Below, in pieces: positions 49,148 through 57,398 of a stretch of 64,000 nucleotides of DNA; the first letter of the stretch is position 1, and each line of letters starts with the position of its first letter. The stretch comes from AC-51 sp963749895. GTDB lineage: Bacteria > Actinomycetota > UBA4738 > HRBIN12. The DNA lies in contig CAVVOG010000003.1 in the NCBI GenBank assembly GCA_963749895.1, forward strand, positions 1,426,001-1,490,000, given 5' to 3'. The position numbers were made by a program, and so were the translations under genes. The notes under the pieces were generated by a model. The model was not told where the DNA came from, made no database searches, and saw only the letters and a list, made by a program, of their open reading frames with translations.

Positions 49148-52100
49148 CGGGCCCTCCACCGCAACGGGCCGCTCCGGGGCGACGAGCGCCGGCAACCCCG
49201 GCTCGCCCGGCTCCCCGACCGCCTCGCGCAGGTGTCCTTCCACCCAGCGGACGAGGTCCGCGCCGAAGACCCGCTCCGGGGTCAGGTTGAGGGTCGACCG
49301 GGCCGCGTGGAAGCTCGAGCCGGGCAGGCGTTCGGCGAGATCCAACTGCAGGGCATCGGGGATCGCCACCGGCGACAGCCGGACCTGGTCGCGGAACGTG
49401 GAGATCTCCCGGACCCCGAGACCCCGCGCCGTCAGCCGGAGCGATCCGATCGCGAACAGGGTCTCGACCTGCGGCGGGAGCGCCCCGTACCGGTCGACCG
49501 TCTCCTCCCGGATCGCGACCAGGACCTCGTGGTCGGGCGCGAGCGAGATCCGACGGTACAGCTCGAGACGAAGCGCCTCCTGTGCGACCCATCCGGGCGG
49601 CACGAACGCCTTCACGGGCAGGTCGATCCGGAGTTCGGGCTCGGACTCGACCGTCTCGCCCTGGAGCTCCTGGACGGACTCCTGCAGGATGCGCGCGTAG
49701 GCATCGAACCCGACCGCGGCGATGTGCCCGCTCTGCTCTGCCCCCAAGAGGTTCCCCGCCCCTCGGATCTCGAGGTCGCGCATCGCGATCTGGAACCCGC
49801 TGCCGAGGGCCTGGTGCTTCGCGATCGTCGCCAGGCGCTCGTGCGCCTCCTCGGTCATCTCACGCTGGGCCGGGAAGAACAGGTACGCGAACGCGCGCTC
49901 GGTGGACCGCCCGACCCGACCACGCAGCTGGTAGAGCTGGGCGAGCCCCAACGTGTCTGCTCGGTCCACGATCAAGGTGTTGGCGTTCGGGACGTCGAGG
50001 CCCGACTCGATGATCGTGGTGCTGACCAGGACGTCCGCATCTCGCTCCCAGAACCGCACCATCCGCTGCTCGAGGTCGTCCTCGTCCATCTGGCCGTGGG
50101 CGACGACGATCCGCGCATCGGGGAGCTGCTCCTGGAGCCAGTGGGCCTGCCGGTCGATCGTCGCGACACGGTTGTGGACCCAGAAGACCTGGCCCTCGCG
50201 GAGCAGCTCGCGGCGGACCGCGCCGAGCGCGAGCGCCTCGTCGAACGACCCGACGTAGGTCAGCACGGGCTGACGGTCCTCCGGCGGGGTGTCGATCGTC
50301 GACATCTGCCGGATCCCGGTGAGCGCCATCTCGAGCGTGCGCGGGATCGGCGTGGCCGTCATCGTGAGCACGTCCACGTGGGCGCGCATCGCCTTGATCC
50401 GCTCCTTGTGGGTCACGCCGAACCGCTGTTCCTCATCGACGACGAGCAGCCCGAGCTCGCGGAACGCGATGTCCTTGCCGAGGAGCCGGTGGGTCCCGAT
50501 CACGACGTCGATCGTCCCCGCCGCGAGGTCCTCGACCACCTCCTTCTGCTCCGCGGCGTGGACGAAACGCGACAGCATCCGGACCTTCACCGGGTAGGGA
50601 GCGAAGCGCTCCTTGAACGTGAGGTAGTGCTGTTCGGCCAGGAGCGTCGTCGGCACCAGCACGGCCACCTGCGTCCCGTCCATCACCGCCTTGAACGCGG
50701 CGCGGACCGCGACCTCCGTCTTGCCGAAGCCGACGTCACCACACAGCAGGCGGTCCATCGGCGTCGGCCGCTCCATGTCGGCCTTGACCTCATCGATCAC
50801 CCGGAGCTGGTCGGGCGTCTCCTCGAACGGGAACGCGTCCTCCAGCTCTCGCTGCCACGGGGCGTCGGGGCCGAACGTCCGTCCCGGGATCGACATCCGC
50901 ACCGTGTACAGGCGCACGAGCTCGCCGGCCATGTCCCTGACCGCGCGCTTGACCTTCGCCGTGGCCTTCGCCCAGTCGGATCCGCCCATGCGATGCAGCC
51001 TCGGCGGATCCCCCCCGATGTACTTGGCCACCATCCCGACGGCGTCCGAGGGCACGTAGAGCTTGTCTCCGGCGGCGTACTCCAACACGAGGTAGTCGCG
51101 TTCGGCGCCGGCGAGCTCGCGGTGGACGATCCCGGTGTAGCGCCCCACCCCGTGGATCCGGTGGACCGCGAAGTCACCCGGCTCGAGCTCATCGGCGACG
51201 TTCTCGGTGCGTCGGCTCGTGAACCGTGGCGCCGTCCTCGTGTGCCGGCGGCTCCCGAACACGTCCTCCTCGGTCGCGACCGCGACCCCGCCAGGCGAGA
51301 ACACGAACCCGCTCCGCAGCTGCGCCTCGACGGCGTCGGAGGCGACATCGCCCAGCACCTCGCGCATCCGCTCGAGCGACCCGTGCCCCTGCGCCGTGAC
51401 GACGACGCGCGTGCCGAGATCCACGAGCTCGCGCAGGCGCCCGGCCAGCTCCGTCGGGTTGCCCTCGGCCGTCCCCCAGCCTCCGAGCTGCAGGTCGATA
51501 CCTTCGGTGAACTCCGACAGATGCAGCCGAACCGTGCCTGCCAGCGCGTCGTCCAGGGTTCGGACGGTCCGTGGCCCCGGCCATGCGATCGCGTCGGCGA
51601 GCGCCTCCGCATCGTCGAAGGCGTGGCTGGCCCGATCCGCCGTTCGGCCGGCCCGCGTCACGACGACCCACGAACCGGGCGCGAGCATCTCGGCCACCGT
51701 GGGCAACCGCTCGTACAAGAAGGGAGCCGCGGTCTCCATCCCCTCCGGGTGCAGCCCGTCGGCGATCCGCTGGAGGAGATCGCCGAACCGGTCGGCCAGC
51801 CCGGCGGCACGATCGGCCGCAAGGCCGCGGAGCGTCGCGTCGGGGATCAGCTCGCGCACGGTTCCGATCTCCGCGAGCCCCACGGGTGTGGTCGACAGCT
51901 GGGTCGACGGCGAGAACTCCCGGAGCGACTCGATCTCGTCGCCCCAGTACTCGAGCCGCACCGGACGCCTGGCGGTCCCCGGGAACACGTCGACGACACC
52001 CCCACGGACCGCGAACCCACCGCGGTGCTCGACGACATCGGCCCGTGCGTACCCGAGGTCGACGAGACGCTCCGCGAGTTCGTCGGGCGGAAGCTCCTGA

Positions 52101-52525
52101 CCAGCGACCAGCTGCAGGGGCGCGACGGCGCCCAGGGTGGGAACGAGTCCCTGCATCGCGGCGACCACCGGAGCGACCAGCACGAACGGTCCGGTCGCGT
52201 GTCGCAGGCGGTGGATCGCCTCGTGCCTGCGCGCCGCGATCTCCGGCCCCGGGGAGATGCCCTCGTACGGGAGGGCCTCCCACGCCGGCAAGATCGCGGC
52301 CCGCTCGGAACCCAGGAACGCCGCCACGTCTGCGTAGAGACGCTCGGCCTCCCGGGGGCCGGGGGCGACGGCCAGTACCGGCCCGTCCAGGGCGGTCGCG
52401 ACACCGGCCACGACGAACGCCTCGCCGGCCTCCGCCCACGCGACGATCGGACGTTCGCGCGCGGTCAGCAGGCGCTCGAAGGGCGCGGACCCGACGAGCG
52501 ACGCGACGGCTTCCCTCAGCGGCAC
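49145..52525 (-). CDS. mfd: Transcription-repair coupling factor Mfd
   Basis: A 1126-residue SF2 translocase that removes stalled RNA polymerase and recruits UvrA. In order: a UvrB-like N-terminal region (residues about 1-330), the RNA-polymerase-binding CarD-like domain beginning LEPGDFAVHRIHGVGRYTG near 440, helicase motifs GDVGFGKTEVAVRAAFKAVM (Walker A), DEEQRFG (Walker B), TMTATPIPRTLEMAL, STTIIESGLDVPNANT, QLYQLRGRVGRS, and a TRCF C-terminal domain. Length is typical. GTG start with GGGAGG upstream. It lies between the pth/rplY region and surA-mazG, as usual. Confidence 0.98.
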   Translation of the reverse strand: MPLREAVASLVGSAPFERLLTARERPIVAWAEAGEAFVVAGVATALDGPVLAVAPGPREAERLYADVAAFLGSERAAILPAWEALPYEGISPGPEIAARRHEAIHRLRHATGPFVLVAPVVAAMQGLVPTLGAVAPLQLVAGQELPPDELAERLVDLGYARADVVEHRGGFAVRGGVVDVFPGTARRPVRLEYWGDEIESLREFSPSTQLSTTPVGLAEIGTVRELIPDATLRGLAADRAAGLADRFGDLLQRIADGLHPEGMETAAPFLYERLPTVAEMLAPGSWVVVTRAGRTADRASHAFDDAEALADAIAWPGPRTVRTLDDALAGTVRLHLSEFTEGIDLQLGGWGTAEGNPTELAGRLRELVDLGTRVVVTAQGHGSLERMREVLGDVASDAVEAQLRSGFVFSPGGVAVATEEDVFGSRRHTRTAPRFTSRRTENVADELEPGDFAVHRIHGVGRYTGIVHRELAGAERDYLVLEYAAGDKLYVPSDAVGMVAKYIGGDPPRLHRMGGSDWAKATAKVKRAVRDMAGELVRLYTVRMSIPGRTFGPDAPWQRELEDAFPFEETPDQLRVIDEVKADMERPTPMDRLLCGDVGFGKTEVAVRAAFKAVMDGTQVAVLVPTTLLAEQHYLTFKERFAPYPVKVRMLSRFVHAAEQKEVVEDLAAGTIDVVIGTHRLLGKDIAFRELGLLVVDEEQRFGVTHKERIKAMRAHVDVLTMTATPIPRTLEMALTGIRQMSTIDTPPEDRQPVLTYVGSFDEALALGAVRRELLREGQVFWVHNRVATIDRQAHWLQEQLPDARIVVAHGQMDEDDLEQRMVRFWERDADVLVSTTIIESGLDVPNANTLIVDRADTLGLAQLYQLRGRVGRSTERAFAYLFFPAQREMTEEAHERLATIAKHQALGSGFQIAMRDLEIRGAGNLLGAEQSGHIAAVGFDAYARILQESVQELQGETVESEPELRIDLPVKAFVPPGWVAQEALRLELYRRISLAPDHEVLVAIREETVDRYGALPPQVETLFAIGSLRLTARGLGVREISTFRDQVRLSPVAIPDALQLDLAERLPGSSFHAARSTLNLTPERVFGADLVRWVEGHLREAVGEPGEPGLPALVAPERPVAVEGP

Positions 52526-52605
52526 CTGACCTCCCGGTCGACCCGGACACCACGAACAGCCCCGGCCGCAGCGCGGCGGGGCTCCGCGGCAGTCTACGGG
52601 AGACG

Positions 52606-52611
52606 TAGGCT
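52606..52611 (+). promoter_or_regulatory. -10 box of the alcohol dehydrogenase gene (leaderless type)
   Basis: TAGGCT ends 6 nt before the GTG at 52618, with no SD. Confidence 0.5.
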
Positions 52612-52617
52612 GGGCCC

Positions 52618-53605
52618 GTGCGCGCGATGCTGCTGGACCGACCCGGCGCGCCGCTCCGGCCGGCAGAGGTGGACACTCCCGCCCTCGGCACGGGACACGT
52701 CCGATTGCGGGTGCTCGCCTGCGGGGTCTGCCGTACCGACCTCCACGTGGCGGACGGCGATCTGCCCGAGCCCGTCCTGCCCTTGGTGATGGGCCATCAG
52801 ATCGTCGGGGTCGTCGAGGGGGCAGGTTCCGACGTGGAGGGCCTTCCGCTCGGGACTCGGGTCGGGGTTCCGTGGCTCGGCTGGACCTGCGGCACCTGCG
52901 GCGCCTGCGCGGACGGCCGGGAGAACCTGTGTCCGAGGGCTCGCTTCACCGGCTACCAGCTCCCGGGCGGGTTCGCGGAGCACACGGTCGCCGACGCCCG
53001 GTACTGCTTCCCGATCCCCGAGGGATACCCGGATGCTCAAGCCGCGCCGCTGCTGTGCGCGGGCCTGATCGGGTACCGGTCCCTGCGGTTGGCCGGCGAC
53101 GCGGAGCGCCTCGGCATCTACGGGTTCGGTGGGGCCGCCCACCTGCTGACCCAGGTCGCGCGGCACCAGGGTCGGCGGGTCTTCGCGTTCACCCGCCCCG
53201 GGGACGACGACACCCAGGCGTTCGCACGATCGCTGGGCGCCGAGTGGGCGGGTGCCTCGACCGAGCTGCCTCCCGAGCCGCTGGATGCGGCGATCCTCTT
53301 CGCGGCTGCCGGCGAGCTCGTCCCCGCGGCGCTGCGCGCCGTGGTCCCCGGGGGCACCGTGGTCTGCGGGGAGATCCATATGACCGACATCCCGTCGTTC
53401 CCCTACGAACTCCTGTGGGGCGAACGGGTGGTCCGTTCGGTGGCGAACCTCACCCGCCGCGACGGGCTGGAGTTCCTCGCCCTCGCCCCTGAGGTCCCGG
53501 TCCGGTCGCACGTGACGACCTTCCCTCTCGACCGCGTGAACGACGCGCTCCAGGCGCTCCGGAACCGGAACGGTCCAGGGTGCGGTCGTGGTGGAGGTCG
53601 CCTGA
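52618..53605 (+). pseudogene. Zinc-dependent alcohol dehydrogenase with a single-base frameshift near its C-terminus
   Basis: A medium-chain zinc alcohol dehydrogenase of about 328 residues. Catalytic-zinc ligands are in ACGVCRTDLHV and MGHQIVGVVEG, and structural-zinc cysteines in CGTCGACADGRENLC. The nucleotide fold is YGFGGAAHLLTQVARHQGRR. Near 53566 one extra C shifts the frame. Without it the protein ends normally ...RNGTVQGAVVVEVA at 53605, before the convergent GGDEF-EAL gene. Left unrepaired, the frame runs on to 53730 with an Arg/Gly/Ser-rich tail overlapping that gene. I think the true end is 53605, with a sequence error or very recent mutation. Confidence 0.82.
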
Positions 53606-53617
53606 GGCCCGAGGGCG

Positions 53618-55807
53618 TCAGACGGCGTGGAGCCGGCTCTTCGACCCCGCCACGTCCTGCTGCGCGTCCTGCGAGCGCGCGCCGATCGGCGGCTCCTGCT
53701 CCAGGTTGCGGACCGAGAGCCACCGGGTGAACTCGGCCGCGGGCATCGGGCGGGCGATGTAGTAGCCCTGCGCCTCATCGCAGGCGAACTCGGCGAGCCG
53801 GTCGAACGTTTGGAGATCCTCGACGCCCTCGGCGACGACGCGCAGGCCGAGGTTCCGACCCAGGTCCACGGTCGCGCGCACGATCATGAAGTCGTTCGCG
53901 TCGACGTGCATCTGCTGCACGAACGAGCGGTCGATCTTGATCTCCTCGATCGGCAGGCGCTTCAGGTACGACAGCGAGGAGTACCCGGTCCCGAAGTCGT
54001 CGATCGACAGACCGATCCCGACGGACGACAGCGCGTCGAGGACCGCCGTAGATCGCCCGGAGTCGCCCATCAGGAAGCTCTCGGTCAGCTCCATCCGCAG
54101 GAACGCGGGCGGCACCTCGAGGGCTCGGAGCAGATCCGCGGTGGTGTCCGGCAGCGTGTTGTCCAGCAACGAACGCGTGGAGATGTTGACCGCGATCGGG
54201 AGACGGATCCCCAGGTCGGCCCACTCCCGCCACTGCGTCAGGGCCGTCTCGACCACGAAGTTCGTGAGTGGGCGCAGCAGGACCGTCTTCTCGACGAGCG
54301 GGATGAACTCGTCGGGCGGGACGAGTCCGAGCGTCGGGTGCTGCCATCGGATCAGGGCTTCGGCTCCGGCGACCCGTCCGTCGGAGAGGCGCACCTTCGG
54401 TTGGTAGAAGAGCGTGAACTCGCCGGCCTCCAGGGCGGGGCGCACCTGACCGATCAGCGTGAGGCGCTGCGGGTTGTGCCGGTCGAGATCCTCGTGGTAC
54501 AGCTCGTAGCCCGCGCCGCTCTCCTTCGCCGCGTACATCGCGACGTCGGCCCTGCGCAGCAGCGTCTCGGTGTCGTTCGCCTGCCCGGGGAACATCGCGA
54601 TGCCCACGGACCCGGAGACGTCGAGCGCCAGGCCCTCGACCGTGACCGGCTGCTCGAGCGCCTCCAGCATGCGTTCGACGATCCGTACGATCGTGTCCTC
54701 GTTCGGCACGTCCGGGAGGACCACACCGAACTCGTCTCCGCCAAGTCGCGCCATCAGGTCGCCGTCGCGGAGCACGCTCGAGAGGCGGGGTCCGATCTCC
54801 TGCAGGAGCATGTCGCCGAAGTGGTGGCCCAGCGTGTCGTTGATCTCCTTGAAGTGGTCCAGGTCGATCAGCATCACCGCGAGGCCCCCGCCGGTGATCC
54901 GGGTCTGCTCCACCGAATCGGCGAGCCGGTGCTGGAACAGCATCCGGTTCGGCATGCCCGTCAGGGAGTCGTGCAGCGCCTGGTGCTCGTTCTCGGCCTG
55001 CTTGACGGCGAGTTCTTCGGTCGCCTCCTGGAGGGAGTGCGTCCGCATGAACATCTGACGAGCGAAGGCCAGGGGGGCGACGAAGACGAAGATCGCCCAC
55101 GCCCCGATCTTCTGGAAGGTCATCGCGACGAGGACGCTGAACAGCGCGAGCCCCATGTAGCTGAGGAGGAACTCTCCGAAGACCCCGACGTGGATCTCCT
55201 TGATCACCTCGATCGGGTGCTCGCCGTCCTGGAAGTAGCCGTACACGCTCACGAACAAGAGGTTGACCGTGTAGCCGCAGATCGCGGCGAGGATCACGCC
55301 GAGGATGATGAGGCCGATGGTGTTGGCGGTGATCGCCGCGCCGTCCTGCCCGATCACTTCGATCGAATCGTGGGCCACCGCCCGGAAGATCGTGCTCTCA
55401 GCCATCACGGCCACGGCGATCTGGGCGCGGATGAACAGGGCCTTCATCACGGGGATCTCGCGGCGGAACTCGCGAGGGTCGCTCGACCCGAACAGGGCGA
55501 TCGTGGCGGCGACCGGGGTCGGATACAGCAGCGCCACCGACAGCTCGAGCGGGAAGCTCAGGCTGAACCCGACCGAGCTGATCGTGGTCGGGACCGGCAT
55601 CAGGTCCACCGCGGAGATCGCGACGGCCCACAGGATCATCGTGAAGACACCCGCCTCCTGGTAGGCGGCCGTGTCGTTGATGACGGCCCAGACGAGGTAC
55701 GCGACGACGGGCAGCGACACGACCGCCTCGTAGAGGCGGACCTTCCACGTGCGGCCGGGCCGCCGCGGGGTCGAGGTTTCCTCAGCTTCCGGCGTGGACG
55801 GGTCCAT
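53618..55807 (-). CDS. Membrane GGDEF-EAL protein (diguanylate cyclase/phosphodiesterase)
   Basis: A 729-residue c-di-GMP enzyme. Residues about 25-260 form a membrane sensor region of about seven or eight helices. A GGDEF domain follows (HDSLTGMPNRMLFQ, ARLGGDEFGVVLPDV near 350, an intact active site), then an EAL domain with AEALIRWQHP, ELTESFLM, DDFGTGYSSLSYLKRLP and DRSFVQQM, also with its main catalytic residues. It could make or degrade c-di-GMP in the cytoplasm under control of a membrane signal. Its start overlaps the DUF5317 gene by 26 nt, so the two are co-expressed and may work together. Confidence 0.95.
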   Translation of the reverse strand: MDPSTPEAEETSTPRRPGRTWKVRLYEAVVSLPVVAYLVWAVINDTAAYQEAGVFTMILWAVAISAVDLMPVPTTISSVGFSLSFPLELSVALLYPTPVAATIALFGSSDPREFRREIPVMKALFIRAQIAVAVMAESTIFRAVAHDSIEVIGQDGAAITANTIGLIILGVILAAICGYTVNLLFVSVYGYFQDGEHPIEVIKEIHVGVFGEFLLSYMGLALFSVLVAMTFQKIGAWAIFVFVAPLAFARQMFMRTHSLQEATEELAVKQAENEHQALHDSLTGMPNRMLFQHRLADSVEQTRITGGGLAVMLIDLDHFKEINDTLGHHFGDMLLQEIGPRLSSVLRDGDLMARLGGDEFGVVLPDVPNEDTIVRIVERMLEALEQPVTVEGLALDVSGSVGIAMFPGQANDTETLLRRADVAMYAAKESGAGYELYHEDLDRHNPQRLTLIGQVRPALEAGEFTLFYQPKVRLSDGRVAGAEALIRWQHPTLGLVPPDEFIPLVEKTVLLRPLTNFVVETALTQWREWADLGIRLPIAVNISTRSLLDNTLPDTTADLLRALEVPPAFLRMELTESFLMGDSGRSTAVLDALSSVGIGLSIDDFGTGYSSLSYLKRLPIEEIKIDRSFVQQMHVDANDFMIVRATVDLGRNLGLRVVAEGVEDLQTFDRLAEFACDEAQGYYIARPMPAAEFTRWLSVRNLEQEPPIGARSQDAQQDVAGSKSRLHAV

Positions 55808-56369
55808 CCTGTGCCGCTCCTGCGAGCTCCTCGTCTTCTTCGCGTCCGGGGACCGGTGTGCGCATCGCGCTCACGATCACGACCCCGACGCCGGTGTAGG
55901 TGAAGATGTCGCCGATGCTGATCGCCTGCGCGATCGGCTTCGGGACGGGGATCACGTCGCCCAGGAACACGACGACGTCCCCCTCGTCGGCCAGGTGGTG
56001 CTTCGGGTAGGGGTTGTTCATCAGGTCTCCGAGCAGGTCACCCTGGCCCGAGCCTTCGAGCGCCCCTCTCGTGACCGGCATCCCTTGGTTCGATCCGATC
56101 ACCAGGAAGTTCATCGCGACGCCCAGGATGATCAGCGGGAACCCGGCGATACGGATGTTCCGCAGGGCGAACACCGAGAGCAGGACGAACGACACGTACA
56201 GACAGACGAGCGGCACCGTATCGCCCGGACCGGTGACGAACTGGAGCGCGAGGCCGACCACAGCTAGGCCCGCCCACCGCACCTTGATCGTCGACAGCCC
56301 GCCGAGGCGCCCCCCCATGAGGAAACCCACGGAGAAGATCAGCGCCATCGAGAAGAGCATCAGCTTCAT
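55782..56369 (-). CDS. DUF5317 family membrane protein
   Basis: A 195-residue integral membrane protein of DUF5317, an actinobacterial family of unknown role. The N-terminal helix LFSMALIFSVGFLMGGRLGGL and the middle GVAMNFLVIGSNQGMPV with DVIPVPKPIAQAISIGDIFTY are characteristic; about five helices in all. I use the ATG at 56369; the frame continues upstream into a GC-rich hairpin without support. The gene is followed by, and overlaps, the GGDEF-EAL gene, so a part in c-di-GMP signalling or signal input is likely (inference). Confidence 0.85.
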   Translation of the reverse strand: MKLMLFSMALIFSVGFLMGGRLGGLSTIKVRWAGLAVVGLALQFVTGPGDTVPLVCLYVSFVLLSVFALRNIRIAGFPLIILGVAMNFLVIGSNQGMPVTRGALEGSGQGDLLGDLMNNPYPKHHLADEGDVVVFLGDVIPVPKPIAQAISIGDIFTYTGVGVVIVSAMRTPVPGREEDEELAGAAQDGPVHAGS

Positions 56370-56456
56370 ACGGTGTCTATCGGCCGTGAGCGACCTGCCT
56401 GTAGCCGCCCTGTTGGGTCCCCGAGCCTTGCGGCGCAAAGCGCCGCCGGAACGTCA

Positions 56457-56502
56457 CGATGCCCCCGGACGCTCGGGCCTCTCGGCCGGTCCGGGGGCAT
56501 CG
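56457..56502 (-). terminator. Hairpin downstream of tiny-peptide cassette A
   Basis: The arms CGATGCCCCCGGAC and GTCCGGGGGCATCG form a perfect 14-bp stem around an 18-nt loop, starting 16 nt after the stop of the 27-residue ORF. A similar hairpin follows the other cassette. No U-tract is present. Confidence 0.75.
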
Positions 56503-56517
56503 TCGAGTGGGTCGCGA

Positions 56518-56601
56518 TCAGCGCGGCTTGAAGCCGGCGCCGACCGCCATCGCCATCAGAGCCAGAGCCCCGAGCGAGTAGAAGATCCTACGGATACGCA
56601 T
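56518..56601 (-). CDS. Tiny membrane protein, 27 residues (cassette A, second ORF)
   Basis: A 27-codon ORF with an AGGAGAGG SD before its ATG. The product has a basic start (MRIRRIFYS), one hydrophobic helix (LGALALMAMAVGAG) and a C-terminal FKPR, so it is a predicted single-span membrane peptide. It differs from the copy in cassette B (57034-57117) at only two residues, although flanking DNA has diverged, which argues for selection on the protein. It follows the 35-residue ORF by 32 nt. I do not recognise the family. Standard gene callers would miss it. Confidence 0.75.
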   Translation of the reverse strand: MRIRRIFYSLGALALMAMAVGAGFKPR

Positions 56602-56633
56602 GTGCCTCTCCTTTTCCTCGGCGCCGGTACGGG

Positions 56634-56741
56634 CTACCTCTTGGGCTTGTACCGGGCGCCGGCTGCGAGCAGGAACGTGGCGAGCATGGTGCTGGTGTAG
56701 AGCAGGTGGCGCCAGTTCACCGACGTGATCTTGTCCCGCAT
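56634..56741 (-). CDS. Tiny membrane protein, 35 residues (cassette A, first ORF)
   Basis: A 35-codon ORF preceded by GGAGGTGATC, which pairs with the whole 16S anti-SD, 3 nt before the ATG: the strongest ribosome site in the window. The product begins MRDKITSVNWRHLLY, has one hydrophobic helix (STMLATFLLAAGA) and ends RYKPKR, so it is a single-span peptide with basic ends. It is about 80 % identical to the copy in cassette B (57150-57257), with the NWRHLLYTS and AAGARYKP parts unchanged. Family and role are unknown. Confidence 0.75.
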   Translation of the reverse strand: MRDKITSVNWRHLLYTSTMLATFLLAAGARYKPKR

Positions 56742-56792
56742 CCGATCACCTCCTTCGCGGTTCGTTCTGGAGTCTGCGCCCAGGCACCGTTG

Positions 56793-56802
56793 CGGCACAT
56801 CG
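56793..56802 (-). promoter_or_regulatory. Shared decamer upstream of cassette A
   Basis: CGATGTGCCG on the minus strand lies 51 nt before the first ORF of cassette A. The same decamer occurs twice, overlapping, at a similar distance before cassette B. It is a possible regulator-binding or promoter element. Confidence 0.35.
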
Positions 56803-56964
56803 CCCGGAGGTCGGGAGTTCGGGTGGTCCGCCCCGGAGGACAAGGGTCGGCCGTACGACTCCCCCGGACCCCGACATCGGGTAGTCCGGAAGACCTAGAA
56901 CGAGGCGCCTCGGATCGCCCCGACGGAGCGACGCATCCCGTCGGTCCATCGGGGCCGGACGCGA

Positions 56965-57013
56965 CGAAGCCCCCGGGCCGTCCGGCAGGTGCCGGGCAGG
57001 TCCGGGGGCTTCG
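56965..57013 (-). terminator. Hairpin downstream of tiny-peptide cassette B
   Basis: CGAAGCCCCCGG and CCGGGGGCTTCG form a perfect 12-bp stem starting 20 nt after the stop of the second ORF of cassette B. It mirrors the hairpin after cassette A, so each cassette ends as its own transcription unit. Confidence 0.75.
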
Positions 57014-57033
57014 CCCCTGGAGCGTGATCTCGA

Positions 57034-57117
57034 TCAGTTCGGCTTGAAGCCGGCGCCGACCGCCATCGCCATCAGAGCGAGCGCTCCCAGCGAGTAGAAG
57101 ATCCTACGAAGACGCAT
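57034..57117 (-). CDS. Tiny membrane protein, 27 residues (cassette B, second ORF)
   Basis: A 27-codon ORF with a GGAAGGAGAGG SD, paralogous to the ORF at 56518-56601: MRLRRIFYS, the same hydrophobic helix LGALALMAMAVGAG, and FKPN at the end. Only residues 3 and 27 differ between copies. It lies 32 nt after the 35-residue ORF, the same order and spacing as in cassette A. The constant spacing and the preserved pair suggest the two peptides work together. Function unknown. Confidence 0.75.
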   Translation of the reverse strand: MRLRRIFYSLGALALMAMAVGAGFKPN

Positions 57118-57149
57118 GTTCCTCTCCTTCCTTTGACACCCGGTACGGG

Positions 57150-57257
57150 CTACCTGTTCGGCTTGTACCGGGCGCCGGCTGCGAGCAACAGGGTGGCGAG
57201 CGTGGCGCTGGTGTAGAGCAAGTGGCGCCAGTTCACCATCGCGATCTTGCTACGCAT
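57150..57257 (-). CDS. Tiny membrane protein, 35 residues (cassette B, first ORF)
   Basis: A 35-codon ORF with the same extended GGAGGTGATC ribosome site 3 nt before its ATG. The product MRSKIAMVNWRHLLY, helix SATLATLLLAAGA and RYKPNR end differ from the cassette A copy at seven positions, mostly conservative changes. The leader of 141 nt after the pth stop contains the overlapping decamer repeats. The gene is not homologous to any family I recognise. It could be a membrane stress peptide, a subunit of a membrane complex, or a toxin-like peptide. Confidence 0.75.
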   Translation of the reverse strand: MRSKIAMVNWRHLLYTSATLATLLLAAGARYKPNR

Positions 57258-57299
57258 CCGATCACCTCCTTCTCCGTTCATGAAGAGCATCGGCGGTAT

Positions 57300-57317
57300 C
57301 GGCACATCGGCACATCG
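57300..57317 (-). promoter_or_regulatory. Overlapping decamer repeat upstream of cassette B
   Basis: Two overlapping copies of CGATGTGCCG (8-bp period) lie about 43-60 nt before the first ORF of cassette B, matching the single copy upstream of cassette A. Confidence 0.35.
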
Positions 57318-57398
57318 TTAGGCGGGATCGTTCTCGGGTGGGCCGGGCCCCGAGCGGAGGTAGGTCCTTGGGCCGCCGACCGATGCCGAGGGACCCGG

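Noticed and set aside
53606..53730. Longer C-terminus for the alcohol dehydrogenase
   Set aside because: It is out-of-frame Arg/Gly/Ser-rich sequence antisense to the GGDEF-EAL gene. Removing one base restores a normal family C-terminus at 53605.
56430..56446. GCGGCGC-AAA-GCGCCGC hairpin considered as part of a c-di-GMP riboswitch near the GGDEF-EAL operon
   Set aside because: Only the GCAAAGC core resembles the GEMM consensus. The other conserved stem and loop are missing and the orientation does not precede a plus-strand gene. It may be a simple hairpin.
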